From: a virus
DNA length: 26,890 bases
Reading direction: 5' to 3' (one strand)
IMG/VR virus record: IMGVR_UViG_3300048536_000802
Location: 1-26,890 of that record
The stretch's first letter is position 1. Each line of letters begins with the position of its first letter. The position numbers and the translations under genes were made by a program. This document shows positions 20,581-26,890 of the stretch, in pieces. Below the pieces are notes generated by a model. It was not told where the DNA came from, ran no database searches, and worked only from the letters and a program-made list of their open reading frames with translations.

Positions 20581-20778
20581 ATGATTAAAAAAGGCGACAA
20601 AGTTTATTATTTTCAAACTATGAACAGAGTAGGAATAGTTGCAGACATAATAACAGAAAGAAACAATCAACTAACAGTAGGCGGAACTTCTGAAGCCAGA
20701 GTATATGTAGTTGTTCAATATCCTGAAGGTGATAAGGTCTCTTATAGGCGAGGAGATATACAGAAACATTTTGATTAA
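20581..20778 (+). CDS. Small SH3-like beta protein (65 aa)
   Basis: ATG start with a clear AAAAGGAAAA site. The product reads IKKGDKVYYFQTMNRVGIVA, then strands RVYVVVQYPEGDKVSYRRGD, which has the look of a small five-stranded barrel. It shares its opening with the small gene between purA and purB. Such proteins are common in T4-like phage genomes, mostly with unknown roles. Its 3' end overlaps the lytic transglycosylase start by 8 nt. Confidence 0.75.
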   Translation: MIKKGDKVYYFQTMNRVGIVADIITERNNQLTVGGTSEARVYVVVQYPEGDKVSYRRGDIQKHFD

Positions 20779-21283
20779 GTTAATTTTATTGTCAAGTTTA
20801 CAATTTAATTTTTGTAGTAATCTTTACGAAAAACTAACAGGAGTAAAAGGACCAGAAGAGAATTCTATTAACTGTACATTATTAATAGAAGATGCTAAGC
20901 GACTTAAAGTTGAAATATCGACTGTGTTAGCAATGGCTTGGGAAGAGTCAAGATTTACATCGCAGGAAAAGCCTACTAGATATAACTGCATTGGGCCTCT
21001 ACAAATTAAATATAAGTACTGGTGCCCAAATAAAAGCGGCAAAGTTTCTGCAATAAAAGAAGACGGTTTGATTAGCAAGTGTGATGTTTTTTATCATGGC
21101 GTAAAAGCTGTAAAGTATTATATTAAAAAATTTAAGCCTTTAGATAAAGCAATATGTTATTATAACAACTCTAGAAAATGCAGTGTTAAAAACAACTATC
21201 AGTCTGGTTATGTTAAAAGAGTAAAAAAGTACAAGCGTAAGATAAGCGATTTCATGAAAATAGCTAAGTATAAAAACCTTTGA
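20771..21283 (+). CDS. Lytic transglycosylase (SLT-like), probable lipoprotein, TTG start
   Basis: I place the start at TTG 20771 because it yields a compact export signal, MIKLILLSSLQFNFCSNLYE, with a hydrophobic core and Cys15 that could be lipid-modified; TTG 20711 would put 20 extra residues before it and overlap the previous gene by 68 nt. AGGAG lies 15 bases upstream, rather far. The mature part is a goose-lysozyme/SLT-type wall-cutting enzyme: LAMAWEESRF with the catalytic Glu (E59), CIGPLQIKYKYW (the GxxQI block), HGVKAVKYYIKKF and AICYYNNSRKC with SGYVKRVKKY. Cys residues in pairs suggest disulfides and a periplasmic site. It may act in lysis or remodel the wall for entry or exit. 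Total about 170 residues, compact for the family. Confidence 0.85.
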   Translation: MIKLILLSSLQFNFCSNLYEKLTGVKGPEENSINCTLLIEDAKRLKVEISTVLAMAWEESRFTSQEKPTRYNCIGPLQIKYKYWCPNKSGKVSAIKEDGLISKCDVFYHGVKAVKYYIKKFKPLDKAICYYNNSRKCSVKNNYQSGYVKRVKKYKRKISDFMKIAKYKNL

Positions 21284-21292
21284 TGCTTTCAA

Positions 21293-21322
21293 GTGTAATA
21301 TTATATAAAAGAATAATATAAT
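21293..21322 (+). promoter_or_regulatory. Promoter, GTGTAA-N18-TATAAT class
   Basis: GTGTAA at 21293-21298, 18-bp spacer, TATAATATAT from 21317, located between the transglycosylase and the peptidase gene. A strong CGGAGG ribosome binding site follows. Confidence 0.6.
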
Positions 21323-21340
21323 ATATCACGGAGGAAAAAA

Positions 21341-21811
21341 ATGTTAGCAAGCACATACAAAAAATATTATTCAATTCTTTCACAACATCTAATTAGCGAA
21401 TATAATGTAGGTATTATTGAGCAACCTTATGCAGAAGACGCGTGGTATCCTCGTTTAAACTTGATTTATATTAATAAGAATCTCAAGTATCAACAAAGAC
21501 TTTATTCACTTTTGCACGAAGGCGGGCATGCTATCATTGACAATAGAATAAGGCACGAAAATGTTTTGTGTTTTAATAAAAATGCGCCACATAGAATCAG
21601 ATCAAAGAAAGGTTATGTACATACACTTAACGAAGAGATTCTTGCATGGAACTATGGTAAGCAACTTATTAAAACTTTAGGCTTTAAAGTTGATGAAAAT
21701 AAACTCGATGAATATATGACAGACTGCATTATGTCTTACGTAAAAAGTGGTCTAGACTCAGTTTATGGCAGTGAAGTTAATGTAAGCGCAATAAGAAGCA
21801 AATATGTGTAA
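21341..21811 (+). CDS. HEXXH zinc metallopeptidase-like protein (156 aa)
   Basis: The motif LLHEGGHAII (His59, Glu60, His63) is a zinc-binding HEXXH, and NEEILAWNYGKQL about 40 residues later can supply the third ligand (Glu), as in gluzincins and the ImmA/IrrE-like group. A preceding strand (PRLNLIYINKN) is where such proteins have their edge strand. There is no signal peptide, so it is intracellular. ImmA/IrrE-like peptidases cleave repressors or regulators, so a role in taking down a host regulator is possible but not shown. It has the best ribosome binding site in the area (GGAGG) and its own upstream promoter candidate. Confidence 0.82.
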   Translation: MLASTYKKYYSILSQHLISEYNVGIIEQPYAEDAWYPRLNLIYINKNLKYQQRLYSLLHEGGHAIIDNRIRHENVLCFNKNAPHRIRSKKGYVHTLNEEILAWNYGKQLIKTLGFKVDENKLDEYMTDCIMSYVKSGLDSVYGSEVNVSAIRSKYV

Positions 21812-21834
21812 TTGTGTAACAATGTTTATATAAT
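21806..21834 (+). promoter_or_regulatory. Promoter, GTGTAA-N17-TATAAT class, overlapping a stop codon
   Basis: GTGTAA at 21806-21811 includes the TAA stop of the peptidase gene; 17 bp later TATAATATAA starts at 21829. A second GTGTAA lies at 21814-21819, giving a tandem copy. The AAAAGGAGG site of the next gene follows. Confidence 0.6.
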
Positions 21835-21855
21835 ATAATATAAAAGGAGGCGCAA

Positions 21856-22188
21856 ATGGCTTTGTCAAAAAAACAACTTCGAGAACTAAAAAGTAAGATG
21901 GTTGAAAAAGACCGTAATGCTTTATCAAATCTAAGAAAAAACAAAGCACCCTCAACGCGTGCTGTAAAGCAGAGAATTAAAAATGAAAGCTTTGAACAGA
22001 AAAAGTCTGTTGTTAGATGGAATTACAAAGTCAATGATCTTGTAAGGATTACATACGGAAATCAAGACATTGGATTAATAGTCTCAGACTTCGAATATTT
22101 CTCTAAACGTGTAGAAAAAAACTGTTTCTTTATTTTGATCGATAATGCTGTCAAGCAGATTGACGGAAGATACTTACGCCAGGCATGA
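21856..22188 (+). CDS. Small protein with basic N-terminus and SH3-like C-terminus (110 aa)
   Basis: ATG start behind an AAAAGGAGG site. Residues 1-50 are basic and helical (LSKKQLRELKSKMVEKDRN, RAVKQRIKNESFEQKKS). Residues 52-110 look like a small beta-barrel: YKVNDLVRITYGNQDIGLIV, then FFILIDNAVKQIDGRYLRQA. The pattern of a 'x-V-N-D-L-V' opening is like the other small barrel genes here. A nucleic-acid-binding role is plausible, not shown. Confidence 0.78.
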   Translation: MALSKKQLRELKSKMVEKDRNALSNLRKNKAPSTRAVKQRIKNESFEQKKSVVRWNYKVNDLVRITYGNQDIGLIVSDFEYFSKRVEKNCFFILIDNAVKQIDGRYLRQA

Positions 22189-22195
22189 CACGTAT

Positions 22196-22225
22196 GTGTA
22201 AATAAGTTATATTTTAAAGTATAAT
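22196..22225 (+). promoter_or_regulatory. Promoter, GTGTAA-N18-TATAAT class
   Basis: GTGTAA at 22196-22201, 18-bp spacer, TATAATATAA from 22220. The surrounding bases ACACGTATGTGT form an imperfect inverted repeat. It precedes the RadA-like gene by about 47 bases. Confidence 0.6.
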
Positions 22226-22271
22226 ATAAAGTAAAATAAACCAACCTTTAATATTAAATAAAAGAGGAAAA

Positions 22272-23021
22272 ATGAAGCTTAACGTTAAAAACGACAATAT
22301 TACTTTTGGAACAAACATTCTTGATATTACAATCCCATCAAAGCTTCGTGAGCGTCATCCTTGTGGCGTTGATTATATTGACGCAGCTTTTGGTGGCGAA
22401 GGTTTTACACCTTCAACTATTTCTCTGTTTACTGGTGAACCAGGTGCAGGTAAGACAACGCTGATGTTAACTTTAGCAGATGCTTTAACTAACAAAGACT
22501 ACGCATGTCTTTTTAACACAGCTGAAGAATCTTTGTATCAAGTAAAGATGACTTGCGAAAGACTGGAACTTTCTAGTGGTTTCATAGCAGGTCAAGAAAC
22601 ATATGTGCCAAGGCTTTTGAAAAACTGTGATGCGTTAAGAAAGCGATATCCTAATAAGCCATTCTTTTTAGTTGTCGATTCTTTGCAAACTCTTAATGAC
22701 GGTAAGTATGGCGAAGAATCAACAAACAGCCAGTCTGCTGTAAGAGCATTGCAAATGCTAACAGACTATGCTAAAGAGCATTACATTAACGTTATTTGCA
22801 TTGGTCAAGTTAATAAGAGTGGCAATATGGCTGGATCTCAAAAGCTAAAGCATATGGTTGATGCAATGTTGCACTTATCTATTGAAAGAAAAGATGAAGA
22901 TTTTAAGGGTCTAAGAGTTCTTGAGACTGTAAAGAATCGTTTTGGAGGCGCCGGATGGACATTCTTCCTTGACCTTAAAAAAGGTGGATTTAATGAAGTT
23001 GCAAGAGTTGGCGTTAAATAG
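22272..23021 (+). CDS. RadA-like RecA-fold ATPase, core only (249 aa)
   Basis: The RecA-type ATPase core is clear: Walker A GEPGAGKTT (residues 55-63), FNTAEESLYQVKMTCERL (RadA-type EE region), Walker B FFLVVDSLQTL, and the signature KNRFG near residue 221, diagnostic of RadA/Sms branch-migration proteins. The N-terminal C4 zinc finger and the C-terminal Lon-like domain of bacterial RadA are missing, so it is a minimal version. It probably acts in recombination-dependent replication or branch migration. The ATG has an AAGAGGAAAA site and the membrane-protein gene starts at the next base after its stop. Confidence 0.88.
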   Translation: MKLNVKNDNITFGTNILDITIPSKLRERHPCGVDYIDAAFGGEGFTPSTISLFTGEPGAGKTTLMLTLADALTNKDYACLFNTAEESLYQVKMTCERLELSSGFIAGQETYVPRLLKNCDALRKRYPNKPFFLVVDSLQTLNDGKYGEESTNSQSAVRALQMLTDYAKEHYINVICIGQVNKSGNMAGSQKLKHMVDAMLHLSIERKDEDFKGLRVLETVKNRFGGAGWTFFLDLKKGGFNEVARVGVK

Positions 23022-23357
23022 ATGACAAAAGCGCTAATAGCTTATTTCTTAGGCTCCTCATTTGTTTTCTTGCAACACAATCTTCAGTTTATAAATGAGT
23101 GCTTTAAAGATAAGCAGCATTTACTTATTCTATCAATGAGTATTCCGATATCTTATCTTTATTTTTATGCTTGGACTTACTTTGTTGTACAAAATGGAGG
23201 ATCAGTATGGTCTGCTAGATTTGTCTTTTTTGGTCTTTCATACTTTACTCATCCAATACTTGCGTATGCATTCTTAGGCGAAACGCCTTTTTCATTAAAA
23301 ACAATACTCTGCACACTACTAAGTGTATTTATCCTGTTAATCCAATACAAGTTATAA
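23022..23357 (+). CDS. Small four-helix membrane protein, DMT/SMR-like (111 aa)
   Basis: Four hydrophobic segments are visible: about residues 4-24 (ALIAYFLGSSFVFLQHNLQF), 34-57, 62-85 and 92-110. Length, four helices and the stretch GETPFSLKTILCTLLSVFILL resemble half-size members of the drug/metabolite transporter superfamily, as small multidrug resistance proteins do, but the conserved membrane Glu of that family's first helix is not present. It would sit in the host inner membrane. It starts with ATG immediately after the RadA-like stop codon, so translation is coupled. Transport activity is not demonstrated by the sequence. Confidence 0.78.
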   Translation: MTKALIAYFLGSSFVFLQHNLQFINECFKDKQHLLILSMSIPISYLYFYAWTYFVVQNGGSVWSARFVFFGLSYFTHPILAYAFLGETPFSLKTILCTLLSVFILLIQYKL

Positions 23358-23365
23358 ACTCTCAT

Positions 23366-23395
23366 GTGTATATGAGAAAATCAATATATTATAAT
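23366..23395 (+). promoter_or_regulatory. Promoter, GTGTAT-N18-TATAAT class, upstream of MoxR-VWA pair
   Basis: GTGTAT at 23366-23371, 18-bp spacer, TATAATATAA from 23390. The GTGTAT forms the loop of a 6-bp hairpin (TCTCAT/ATGAGA, 23360-23377), an arrangement unique among the copies. Confidence 0.55.
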
Positions 23396-23439
23396 ATAAA
23401 GTAATCACAATAAAGAAACATTAATACAAAGGATTTATT

Positions 23440-24522
23440 TTGAATATCCAAAGCTTTTTAAAGATTGTAAAGAACCTACCTCCACACCATGCAGTTCTTA
23501 TGCGAGCTAGCACAGGTGTTGGAAAATCTGCACTTGTCAATGAAATCTCAAAAGAAATCGATTTGCCTCTTATCGATGTTCGTGCTTCTATTATGTCTGA
23601 AGGTGATGTTCAAGGTTATCCTGATATTGAAGGTATGAAAGAAAAAGGTATTATGACTTTTTGTATGCCTTCTTGGTTTATTAGGGCATGCAATGAGCCA
23701 GTTGTTTTGTTCTTAGACGAGTTTAATCGAGGTTTACCCACAGTTCAACAATCTTTCTTTCAAATAGTATTGGATAGGCAGTTAGGTAATGATGAAAACG
23801 GCATGCCATACAATATCCATCCTGAGACACGTATTTTCGCAGCTGTTAATCATGGCAATGAATATGATGTTAATGAAATGGATCCTGCTCTTTTAAGACG
23901 TTTCTGGACTATTGATCTAGAACCCACGAAAGATGACTGGATTAAGTGGGCAAAGTCAAAGAACGTTGACAATTTGATTATTGAGTTTCTTAAGACTCGT
24001 TCATCACACCTTTTTGTCAACCTTGAAAAGATTAATCCTGGCAATGTTTTCCCAACGCCTGCTTCATGGGCAAGATTTGATGAAGTTTTAAAGTTTTGTA
24101 ATGTTGACCTCTATAGCAATAGAGAAAGCTTTGATATATTCAATACTGCAATTGGCTTTATCGGACAAGAAGCAGCTGTAGAGTTTACTGACTTTGTAAA
24201 GAAATATGAGATTGTTGTTACACCAGAACAATTGTTAAAGAGTTTTAATAGCTGTAAAGATAAGTTAGAAGCTATGTCAAACGACAGAATTAACTCTCTT
24301 ATAGAAAGGCTTGGAGAACATGGCACAACTAATGATTGGACTGTTACACAGGCTAAGAATGCAGCTAAGCTAGGAAAGATGATATCTGAAGAAATGATGA
24401 TTCACTTTTGGTCTTGCGTTACAAAAGGCAAAAATATTGAAACAATCCAGAAGTTTCATAAAGAAATCGGATCTTACGTTGTTGAAGTTGTAAACAGTAA
24501 TCGTGACTTGCTAAACAAATAA
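23440..24522 (+). CDS. MoxR-family AAA+ ATPase, TTG start
   Basis: A 360-residue AAA+ ATPase. Start is TTG 23440 with AAAGGA seven bases upstream; no ATG lies nearby. Walker A is ASTGVGKSA (about 23-31), Walker B is VVLFLDEFNRG (about 90-100), and sensor 1 is in RIFAAVNHGNEYDV. MDPALLRRFWTIDLEP gives the arginine-finger region typical of MoxR proteins. The C-terminal lid is all-helical. MoxR ATPases act as chaperone-like remodellers with VWA-domain partners, and the gene downstream by 9 bases is such a partner. The target in a phage-infected cell is unknown. Confidence 0.92.
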   Translation: MNIQSFLKIVKNLPPHHAVLMRASTGVGKSALVNEISKEIDLPLIDVRASIMSEGDVQGYPDIEGMKEKGIMTFCMPSWFIRACNEPVVLFLDEFNRGLPTVQQSFFQIVLDRQLGNDENGMPYNIHPETRIFAAVNHGNEYDVNEMDPALLRRFWTIDLEPTKDDWIKWAKSKNVDNLIIEFLKTRSSHLFVNLEKINPGNVFPTPASWARFDEVLKFCNVDLYSNRESFDIFNTAIGFIGQEAAVEFTDFVKKYEIVVTPEQLLKSFNSCKDKLEAMSNDRINSLIERLGEHGTTNDWTVTQAKNAAKLGKMISEEMMIHFWSCVTKGKNIETIQKFHKEIGSYVVEVVNSNRDLLNK

Positions 24523-24531
24523 GGATTTGTA

Positions 24532-25818
24532 ATGAGTAAAAACAAGAACAACAACAATCTTCTTGTGAGAAGAAAAGCTACTAAAAAGCAAATTGAAGAG
24601 TTTAGTATACAAAAACACTTAGTAGAGTTTCTATGGTCAGAGCCTTTTTACAGCAGAATACTAAGATCCTTAAATAAAGAAGAGACAACAGAAATCCCAA
24701 CAGCAGGTGTGACTTGTATTGATGGTAATATTACTCTTTACTGGAATAGAGAATTCTTAGCTGGTTTAAGCAAACAAGAAGTTATGGGTTTATTGAAACA
24801 TGAATGTCTACACTTGGTTTTTGGTCACACAACAGAAAGAAGAAGAGATCCACATATAATCTGGAACTATGGCACAGACTTAGCTATTAACTCTACAATC
24901 CCTAGGCATGAGTTACCCCAAGGAGGATTAGTTCCTGGTGAACGTTTAAAGCTTGAAAAGAGCCAACTAGACCACATGACAGATGAGGAAGCTGAAAAAT
25001 TTAATAAGCTATCTGATCTTATTGCTAGTTTGCCGTTAAATAAGACATCTGAGTTTTATTTTGAAAAGTTAATGTCAGACCCAGAAATAAAAGAGTTTAT
25101 AGAAGAAATGCAAGGTAATAGCGAAGTAGCTATTGGCTTTGATGATCATGACGGTTGGGATGAGATGTCTGATCAAGAAAAGGAGTTGTTGCAAGGTAAG
25201 ATTAAAGAGCTTGTAAAGGAAGCAGCTGCTGAAGCAGAAAATAGAAATTGGGGATCAGTTTCTGCTGAGACTCGCCAAGAGATTTACAAGATGCTTGCTA
25301 ACAAGATCAAGTGGGAATCTTTGTTAAAGAGATTCTGTGGTTTTACTAGAAAAGACGAGAGAAGATCTTCTATTAGGAAACTAAACAGAAAGTATCCTGG
25401 CATTCACCCTGGTTCTAAAAAGATATATCGTCCAATGATTGCAGTTTATATTGACGAAAGTGGTTCTGTTTCTAATAAAGAGCTATCTTCTTTTTACGCA
25501 GAGCTAGACAATCTATCAAGCAATACAGACTTCTATTTATATAAGTTTGATCACATGGTAAATGATAAGAATGGTTTCTTGTGGAAAAAGAACAAACGAC
25601 CAAACATAAAAAGAGAACTAACAGGTGGAACAAGCTTTGATGCTGTTGCTAAGCATGCATTAAAAAACAAAAAGAAGTTTGATGGATATGTTATCTTAAC
25701 AGATGGCGGTGCACCGCAGCCTAGAGCAACTAGAGGCATGAAAAGATGTTGGGTTTTAGCTGAAAACTGCAAGCTTGCATTCGATCATGATAAAGTTGAT
25801 ATTGTTATAAACATGTAA
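24532..25818 (+). CDS. VWA-domain metallopeptidase-like partner of the MoxR ATPase (DUF2201-type)
   Basis: A 428-residue protein of two parts. The N-terminal part has a HEXXH motif, LLKHECLHLVFGH (His90, Glu91, His94), followed by the conserved YGTDLAINSTI and a loop with GLVPGERLKL, the layout of DUF2201 metallopeptidase-like proteins. The C-terminal part is a von Willebrand A domain with the metal-ion-dependent adhesion site: VYIDESGSVSNKE (Asp about 308), then TGGTSFDAV and VILTDGG. An acidic helical linker lies between. MoxR-VWA pairs such as RavA-ViaA and CbbQ-CbbO work together in activating or remodelling protein complexes. ATG start with AAGGATTTG site. Confidence 0.9.
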   Translation: MSKNKNNNNLLVRRKATKKQIEEFSIQKHLVEFLWSEPFYSRILRSLNKEETTEIPTAGVTCIDGNITLYWNREFLAGLSKQEVMGLLKHECLHLVFGHTTERRRDPHIIWNYGTDLAINSTIPRHELPQGGLVPGERLKLEKSQLDHMTDEEAEKFNKLSDLIASLPLNKTSEFYFEKLMSDPEIKEFIEEMQGNSEVAIGFDDHDGWDEMSDQEKELLQGKIKELVKEAAAEAENRNWGSVSAETRQEIYKMLANKIKWESLLKRFCGFTRKDERRSSIRKLNRKYPGIHPGSKKIYRPMIAVYIDESGSVSNKELSSFYAELDNLSSNTDFYLYKFDHMVNDKNGFLWKKNKRPNIKRELTGGTSFDAVAKHALKNKKKFDGYVILTDGGAPQPRATRGMKRCWVLAENCKLAFDHDKVDIVINM

Positions 25819-25841
25819 ATAAATTTATAAAAGAGAGAATT

Positions 25842-26006
25842 ATGTTATATAATTTTAATACTGAAACATTTAAGTTGGTTAAAGAAAATAATCAAGTTAA
25901 GCTGTACCATAAAGCACAAAATAAGTGGTCTCAAGGTTGGACCTTTATTGGCAAATATAAGACAACACAACTAGCAGAAAATGCTGCAAAACTTTATACA
26001 AGGTAA
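25842..26006 (+). CDS. Small unknown protein (54 aa)
   Basis: An ATG-started frame with AAAGAGAGAA upstream. It reads MLYNFNTETFKLVKENNQ, then KLYHKAQNKWSQGWTFIGKY and TTQLAENAAKLYTR. It looks like a short beta hairpin with aromatic residues followed by a helix. Family not recognised. It fills the gap between the VWA gene and the 74-residue gene and is followed by AAAAGGATA, the site for the next start. Confidence 0.65.
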   Translation: MLYNFNTETFKLVKENNQVKLYHKAQNKWSQGWTFIGKYKTTQLAENAAKLYTR

Positions 26007-26021
26007 AAGGATATAAACACT

Positions 26022-26246
26022 ATGATGCGTTACAAGATTACAATTGATCGACATGGCTTAGGCGAATATGAGAAGAGTATTGTTGATTATGTTTTTGAGT
26101 CAACATCACCAAAAGATGCGATTAGAAGAGTCCAGTCTGTTTATGATAGATGTGAAAGAACAAGAAAGAGAATTCCTTATAACTCAAAGCTATTTTTAGA
26201 AGCCGTAGCCATTTCAGCTGATGTTGACTTGGCGAAGATTAAGTAA
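26022..26246 (+). CDS. Small unknown protein (74 aa)
   Basis: Start at the first of two ATG codons, with AAAAGGAT upstream. The product reads MMRYKITIDRHGLGEYEKSI, DYVFESTSPKDAIRRVQSVY, then a helix and ISADVDLAKIK. The arrangement of strand, strand, helix with 'ESTSPKDAIRRV' resembles the short proteins that convert an alpha/beta sandwich input in phage genomes, but no family is recognised. It is co-directional with its neighbours and 6 bases before the membrane protein. Confidence 0.7.
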   Translation: MMRYKITIDRHGLGEYEKSIVDYVFESTSPKDAIRRVQSVYDRCERTRKRIPYNSKLFLEAVAISADVDLAKIK

Positions 26247-26252
26247 TGTAAT

Positions 26253-26450
26253 ATGCTTTATTACATAGGCGTTTTTTTTATTCTTATTTTAAATGCCGGA
26301 ATACTTTTTGATCAAACCCATCATAATAAAGAGTTAAGTAAATTAAATCCTTACTTAGTTTTAATTGTGTTGGGTTTGTTTTTTTTAATAGAAGTAATGT
26401 TTTTTTCTGCCATATACGTGATTACAACTAAAATAATAGGACTGTTATAA
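26253..26450 (+). CDS. Small two-helix membrane protein (65 aa)
   Basis: Two hydrophobic helices (about residues 3-20 and 33-63), separated by a polar loop DQTHHNKELSKLNP. It would sit in the inner membrane with short ends. The weak ribosome binding site and near contact with the previous stop suggest coupling. The TAA of this gene shares a base with the ligase ATG. No family recognised; it could be a lysis-related or superinfection-exclusion protein, but nothing in the sequence decides this. Confidence 0.65.
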   Translation: MLYYIGVFFILILNAGILFDQTHHNKELSKLNPYLVLIVLGLFFLIEVMFFSAIYVITTKIIGLL

Positions 26451-26890
26451 TGATAGATGCAATTAACACATTCTTACAGCAAATGAACTCTTCAAACTCT
26501 TCTAACAACAAAGTTGAAATCATGAGAAGTATTGATAGACATGTAAGAAGAGTTTTATATTATACATATAATAGTTTTATGCAATATAATGTTACAACAA
26601 AAGTAATAAACAAAAGAAAAGATTTAGTCAACAAAGATACAAAGTTTGTTTCTATTTTTAATCTGTTGGACTCTTTAAATCAAAGGCTAATAACAGGTCA
26701 TAAAGCTATAGAAGAAACAAACGGGTTTATTTTAAATAATCCTGAGTATAAAGAATTATTGGGTCTAATATTAGACAGGAACCTTAAGATAAGAGTTTCT
26801 GTTAAGTTGATTAATAAAGCCTTGCCGGGTTTGATACCTACTTTTAATGTAGCACTAGCAGCTAAGTATGACGATAAAACAAAGAAGAAA
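26450..26890 (+). CDS. ATP-dependent DNA ligase, T4 gp30-like, 3'-truncated by the window
   Basis: The frame is open to the right edge (147 codons seen). The N-terminal DNA-binding domain of T4 DNA ligase is recognisable by position: RVLYYTYNSFMQYNV (T4 RVYRLTYSRGLQYYI), LLDSLNQRLITGHKAIEET and NGFI (T4 RKLTGNAAIEELTGYI), and DRNLKIRVSVKLINKALPGL then IPTFNVALAAKYDDK (T4 RDLECGASVSIANKVWPGL IPEQPQMLASSYDEK). The catalytic Lys lies just beyond the window and cannot be checked. It would seal nicks in replication and repair. The ATG overlaps the stop of the membrane-protein gene by one base (TAATG). Confidence 0.9.
   Translation, partial: MIDAINTFLQQMNSSNSSNNKVEIMRSIDRHVRRVLYYTYNSFMQYNVTTKVINKRKDLVNKDTKFVSIFNLLDSLNQRLITGHKAIEETNGFILNNPEYKELLGLILDRNLKIRVSVKLINKALPGLIPTFNVALAAKYDDKTKKK

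Noticed and set aside
20711-20770. Extended N-terminus of the transglycosylase from TTG 20711.
   Set aside because: It would overlap the previous gene by 68 nt and put 20 polar/charged residues before the export signal. The internal TTG 20771 gives a normal signal peptide.
23360-23377. A 6-bp hairpin (TCTCAT, loop GTGTAT, ATGAGA) as a transcription terminator.
   Set aside because: The stem is AT-rich and weak and no U-run follows (AAAATC). The loop coincides with the promoter -35 element, so it is more likely chance or part of an operator.
1-26890. tRNA genes, CRISPR arrays, insertion sequences, integrase or attachment sites.
   Set aside because: No cloverleaf-like sequence ending in a tRNA 3' pattern, no regularly spaced repeats, no transposase or integrase motif was seen when reading both strands. 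A dedicated tRNA search was not possible here.

Overview
This window looks like part of the genome of a large, AT-rich, tailed phage of the T4-like (myovirus) type, most probably marine. The reasons are a T4 gp30-type DNA ligase start at the right edge, a phage-type alternative sigma factor, a large set of proteins whose N-termini look like T4 capsid-targeting peptides (repeated Leu/Ile-X-Glu prohead-protease sites), UV endonuclease, a purine-interconversion cassette, dense packing with many 1-20 nt gene overlaps, and no ribosomal or housekeeping context. The host cannot be named. Two likely lipoprotein signal peptides suggest a Gram-negative host, but that is inference.

Layout. (1) 1-5412, + strand: the C-terminal half of a GroEL chaperonin; a small ORF; a sigma-70-family factor whose region 4.2 helix-turn-helix seems to be encoded by a separate overlapping gene; two small unknown genes; a 580-residue serine-rich secreted protein; two small genes; and a HxGH nucleotidyltransferase carrying a capsid-targeting-like N-terminus. 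(2) 5396-8436, - strand: a staphylococcal-nuclease-like protein overlapping an 892-residue protein that contains a ligase/nucleotidyltransferase-like core. (3) 8506-8985, +: a 159-residue tagged protein. (4) 9000-15308, - strand: a seven-gene overlapping operon with a 935-residue ADP-ribosyltransferase-like protein, a cupin, several small very basic proteins and a 568-residue protein. Nearly all start with the tag, so I read blocks 2-4 as a module for proteins packaged in the head and delivered with the DNA. (5) 15400-26890, +: UV damage endonuclease; the purine cassette (GMP reductase/IMP dehydrogenase family, PurA, a small TTG-start gene, PurB); an EF-hand protein with a tag-like N-terminus; small beta-rich genes; a lipoprotein-like lytic transglycosylase; a HEXXH peptidase; a RadA-like ATPase; a small four-helix membrane protein; a MoxR AAA+ ATPase with its VWA metallopeptidase partner; small genes; and the start of DNA ligase.

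How it fits together. The purine genes can run GMP -> IMP -> adenylosuccinate -> AMP, which would move guanine nucleotides into the adenine pool of an AT-rich virus. Short genes in block 5 are preceded by a shared element, GTGTAA (or GTGTAT), 17-18 bp, TATAATATA, which I interpret as one promoter class; it is not seen ahead of the virion-protein operons on the - strand. No tRNA, rRNA, CRISPR array, insertion sequence or integrase was seen, and no stretch over 300 bases lacks a gene.
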